From positions 1 through 7,057 of the forward strand of contig JAKJGD010000105.1 of NCBI GenBank assembly GCA_022704585.1: a stretch of DNA of 7,057 nucleotides, given 5' to 3'. Each line of letters begins with the position of its first letter. Position 1 is the first letter of the stretch. The notes below the pieces were generated by a model, which saw nothing but the letters and a program-made list of their open reading frames with translations, had not been told where the DNA came from and did no database searches. This DNA comes from Spirochaetota bacterium. GTDB lineage: Bacteria > Spirochaetota > UBA4802 > UBA5550. The position numbers and the translations under genes were made by a program. Below are positions 4,331-7,057 of this stretch, in pieces.

Positions 4331-7057
4331 TTACTTGAAAAGGTCAAGTTGCATATCATCGGAGCCGGTTTTTTTCCGTGGCTCCCTTTTACCGCGTTTC
4401 AGCAGAGCCTCTTCCAGGCGGTCTAAAAGCGGGCTCCGCTCCTGGTTCATTATCCTGCCCTTTACGGATCGTTTTTTCGCGTGGGTGATATACAGGTTGT
4501 TTATTGTCCTGGTGACACCGACATAGAACAGGCGAACCTCCTCTTCCATTTCGCGGCCTTCCTTCGCACCGAAAAGCTCGAAGGGTATAATTCCTTTCTC
4601 GCAGGCAGGTATGAAGACAGTGTCGAATTCAAGCCCCTTTGAAGCATGGATGGTCATGATCGAGACAGCCTCGGCCCGCTCATCCCTGTCGTCCGCACCC
4701 ATGCGCAGGGAACCGGAACGGAAAAACTCATGGTACCCTCCCCCGAACGGCTCCGCGAAGGAAGTGAGGCGCATGATCGACTCTTCAGGCGCGTCCAGGA
4801 CCACCATGACGAATTTCAGCACGTCCGCGACGCTGTCCCCCTTCTTGATCATGCCCCAGATGTCGCTTATGACACCGAGCGACAGCGATGTGTCTTTTCC
4901 CGTATAGAATATTTTCTTGAGCGATCTCACTGCCCGCCGGTACGGCTCCTGCCTGAGCATGGATTCGGTCCCGGCCGTCTGGTACGGGATGCCGTGGTTG
5001 CGGAACGCCTCGGTCAGGGCCTCGAACAGGAACGATGAACGGCACAGGACGGCAAAGTCCGAGAAGCCCCGGTTTTCCGCAGCCGCCTCGCCGTCGGATA
5101 TGCCGCTCTCCATGGAAAAGCTGCGTACGCCGCCGATGGCCGCCTCGATGGTCGCCGCGATCCAGTCGGCTTCACTCCGGTCGGAGGGCATCTCCCGGAT
5201 ATGCACCTTTACATCGAGGTCCCGTCCTGCCGGTGCGCTCCCCTTCTTGAGTATCTGTCCCGCCGCGCGCATGACCGGGTCCGGGCACCGGAAGCTGCGG
5301 TCCAGGCGGATGACCTTCATGCCCGGGTACTCTTCGGCTATCCGTTCCATGAAGCGAGCGTCTGACCCGCGGAAGCCGTAGATCGCCTGGTCCGGGTCCC
5401 CGATCATGAAGAGGTTCGGGTTCCCGGGGCCGGCCAGGAGGGTAAGGAACTCGTACTGGACCGCGTTAATGTCCTGGAACTCGTCAACCAAAATCCACTG
5501 AAACCGCTCCCGGTACGACTGCAGCAGGTCAGCATGCCTTTTAAGCAAACCGGCCGGGACGGCAATGCAGTCGTCCAGGTCTATCGCGTTCATCGACCTC
5601 AGGGCTTCATCGTATTTTTTCAGTATATTCTTCACTTCGCCGGGGCTTGCGGTCCCCTGCTTGACGGCGCTGATGTCGCGTATAACTCCCGGCATCTTCT
5701 TTTCGTCTGCAACGAACTCCGCGAGAATCTCCCGGATATCGTCCTCATCGGCGATGAAAAAATCCCTCGTCCGGCCGGCCAGCTCGCTGTTTTCCCGGAT
5801 GATGCCAAGCCCCAGCGCGTGGAAGGTTGATATCGTTATTCCGCCGGCCGGCATGAGGCGCTGTATGCGGGAGCGCATCTCGGCCGCGGCCTTGTTGGTG
5901 AACGTGACCGCGATAATCCGCTCCGTCGGCACGCCCGCGCTCCGCACCAGGTGAAGGATTCTGCGTGTCAGCACACCCGTCTTTCCGGTGCCGGGTCCGG
6001 CTATGACCATGCAGGGGCCTTCACCGTGCTCTATGCCCTCGCGCTGGCCATCGGTTAGGCTGAAGCCCCGGTCCCGCGCGGTTGGACCTTCAGGCAGATC
6101 GAAGAGAAGCCGGGGCGCGCCGGCAGATATCGCAGTGCCGCGCAGGTGCCTGAACTCATCAATGTCAAAGGTCAGCGACGACCCGGCGCGCGGAGGCGCC
6201 TGCCCTTCCGCCGGGGCAAACAGGCTGGTACCTGAGAAGGACTTGACCTCGCCTTCACGGAAGACCTTGATCCTGCCGAACTCGCCGTCATAACCTTCCT
6301 CAATGAAAACATCGCCGTTCCTGAGCCTGCGGACCGCTTCGGCGATGAGCTCACCTCCCGCGCGCCGGATCTCGTCAATCGGCGCCTCCAGGAGGATATA
6401 AAATTCAGATCCCAGGCCTCCGATCAGGCGTTGGTATTCCTTGCCCACCTTCACCGACTTACCGCTCTTCTGGTTCAGCAGCTCGGCAAGCAGGTCCGGC
6501 AGGGCGGTTATCGATCGGAATTCCCCTCCCGGACCGCCCGGCTCACGCCGGTCAGCCAGCTCCGCGACTCGGTACATCACTCCCTTGGTTACCGGACGCC
6601 CGCACACGGGACAGACACCGCCGTGCTTCACGGTCTCGAGCGGGTCCCATTTGACGCCGCATTTCCGATGGCCGTCGTGGTGGTATTTCCCCTCCTGGGG
6701 AAAGAACTCTATGGTACCAAGGAACCCGTTGCCGTCCCTGAGGCTCCTTAAGATGCCGTCATATCCTGGTTCCGTATCGAACCGGTTGGCCTCGCGCCCC
6801 AGCTTTTCCGGGGAATGCGCATCCGAGTTCGATACCAGACGGAACCGGTCGAGCATGCTGCAGGCGCGGTTCATCGGCGGATCGCTCGAAAGGCCGGTCT
6901 CCAGCGCGAATATGTAATCTGTCAGGTCGTCGTAGCATTCATCGATGGTGTCAAACCCCGATTTGGATCCGAGCACCGAGAACCAGGGCGTCCAGATATG
7001 ACACGGGATCAGGTAGGAGCGGTCCGACGAATCGAGCACCATCTCGAGCAGAATTTT
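4331..7057 (-). CDS. EndoQ-type PHP endonuclease fused to UvrD/Rep-family helicase (5' end beyond window)
   Basis: The frame stays open to the right edge: KILLE precedes the first visible ATG (7040-7042), which lies inside a conserved block, so the true start and roughly 150-180 residues are missing. Numbering below is from that ATG. Residues 1-110 match the second half of the EndoQ/COG1379 PHP nuclease: IPCHIWTPWFSVLGSKSGFD (12-31), FALETGLSSDPP (45-56), VSNSDAHSPEKLGREAN (70-86), with metal-ligand candidates H15, E48, D74 and H76. A zinc ribbon follows (H125, C128, C144, C147). Known EndoQ enzymes nick 5' of deaminated bases and abasic sites. After a linker (about 280-327) comes a superfamily 1A helicase: Walker A AGPGTGKT (348-355), TFTNKAAAEM, STFHALG, DEFQD (520-524), GDPDQAIYGFRGSD (548-561), RLDRSFRCP (579-587), TIHASKGLEFD (797-807), VGVTRT (841-846). 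The C-terminus QLDLFK matches the sliding-clamp motif. The likely role is repair of deaminated DNA by nicking followed by unwinding (inferred). Confidence 0.92.
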   Translation of the reverse strand, partial: KILLEMVLDSSDRSYLIPCHIWTPWFSVLGSKSGFDTIDECYDDLTDYIFALETGLSSDPPMNRACSMLDRFRLVSNSDAHSPEKLGREANRFDTEPGYDGILRSLRDGNGFLGTIEFFPQEGKYHHDGHRKCGVKWDPLETVKHGGVCPVCGRPVTKGVMYRVAELADRREPGGPGGEFRSITALPDLLAELLNQKSGKSVKVGKEYQRLIGGLGSEFYILLEAPIDEIRRAGGELIAEAVRRLRNGDVFIEEGYDGEFGRIKVFREGEVKSFSGTSLFAPAEGQAPPRAGSSLTFDIDEFRHLRGTAISAGAPRLLFDLPEGPTARDRGFSLTDGQREGIEHGEGPCMVIAGPGTGKTGVLTRRILHLVRSAGVPTERIIAVTFTNKAAAEMRSRIQRLMPAGGITISTFHALGLGIIRENSELAGRTRDFFIADEDDIREILAEFVADEKKMPGVIRDISAVKQGTASPGEVKNILKKYDEALRSMNAIDLDDCIAVPAGLLKRHADLLQSYRERFQWILVDEFQDINAVQYEFLTLLAGPGNPNLFMIGDPDQAIYGFRGSDARFMERIAEEYPGMKVIRLDRSFRCPDPVMRAAGQILKKGSAPAGRDLDVKVHIREMPSDRSEADWIAATIEAAIGGVRSFSMESGISDGEAAAENRGFSDFAVLCRSSFLFEALTEAFRNHGIPYQTAGTESMLRQEPYRRAVRSLKKIFYTGKDTSLSLGVISDIWGMIKKGDSVADVLKFVMVVLDAPEESIMRLTSFAEPFGGGYHEFFRSGSLRMGADDRDERAEAVSIMTIHASKGLEFDTVFIPACEKGIIPFELFGAKEGREMEEEVRLFYVGVTRTINNLYITHAKKRSVKGRIMNQERSPLLDRLEEALLKRGKREPRKKTGSDDMQLDLFK
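4337..4351 (-). other. C-terminal QLDLF sliding-clamp-binding motif in the EndoQ-helicase
   Basis: Codons 898-902 (counted from ATG 7040-7042) encode QLDLF, followed only by Lys and stop. This fits the bacterial beta-clamp-binding consensus QL(S/D)LF exactly. It sits on a charged, probably flexible tail (GKREPRKKTGSDDM), the usual place for such motifs. Archaeal EndoQ is known to work with PCNA, so a clamp tether on a bacterial relative makes sense. Binding itself is inferred. Confidence 0.7.

Noticed and set aside
4296..4526. 76-codon plus-strand frame near the helicase 3' end
   Set aside because: Most of it is antisense to the conserved helicase C-terminus, and its only unique part is about 35 bp of AT-rich intergenic DNA.
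7040..7042. ATG at 7040-7042 as the true start of the EndoQ-helicase
   Set aside because: The frame continues open to the window edge, and this Met falls just before a conserved EndoQ block (IPCHIWTPW), well inside the PHP domain.

Overview
The window carries four protein-coding genes, all on the minus strand; the first and last run off the window edges. Read in the direction of transcription (high to low coordinates) they are: (1) an endonuclease Q-type PHP nuclease fused to a UvrD/Rep-family helicase (4331 to the right edge, N-terminus missing); (2) a soluble hybrid sensor histidine kinase, PAS-PAS-PAS-HisKA-HATPase-REC (1580-4072); (3) a TetR-family repressor (796-1410); (4) the N-terminal part of an ADP-forming acyl/acetyl-CoA synthetase (1-696, C-terminus missing). 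Nearly every other open frame is an antisense shadow of these genes, as expected in GC-rich coding DNA. No tRNA, rRNA, CRISPR array or intact transposase gene was seen.

The organism cannot be fixed from this window. Coding DNA is GC-rich and codon choice strongly favours G or C in third position, while promoters are AT-rich with good sigma-70-type boxes and Shine-Dalgarno sequences. A bacterium is certain. EndoQ-type PHP protein, ADP-forming acyl-CoA synthetase and a multi-PAS hybrid kinase together would fit an anaerobic or syntrophic lineage such as Desulfobacterota or Spirochaetota, but that is inference only.

Layout. 4331-7057: DNA-repair fusion protein ending in a QLDLF tail that matches the bacterial sliding-clamp-binding consensus. 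4073-4330: intergenic region with an AT-rich inverted repeat, a strong promoter (TTGACC-18-TATACT) and a long leader for the kinase. 1580-4072: kinase. 1411-1579: three copies of an 11-bp motif (GGGGTCAGAGC), one of which supplies the kinase stop codon, then a GC-rich hairpin and a -35-like box ahead of tetR. 796-1410: tetR. 697-795: AT-rich promoter of the acyl-CoA synthetase, with a perfect 15-bp palindrome overlapping the -10 end. 1-696: acyl-CoA synthetase.

Working together. The TetR repressor very likely controls the synthetase just downstream, and may respond to an acyl-CoA or related ligand (inferred). The kinase has its own promoter and no separate partner regulator in view, so it looks like an orphan hybrid kinase. 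The EndoQ-helicase looks functionally unrelated to its neighbours. It joins a lesion-specific nicking nuclease, a 3'-5' helicase and a probable clamp tether in one polypeptide, and is the most interesting object here.
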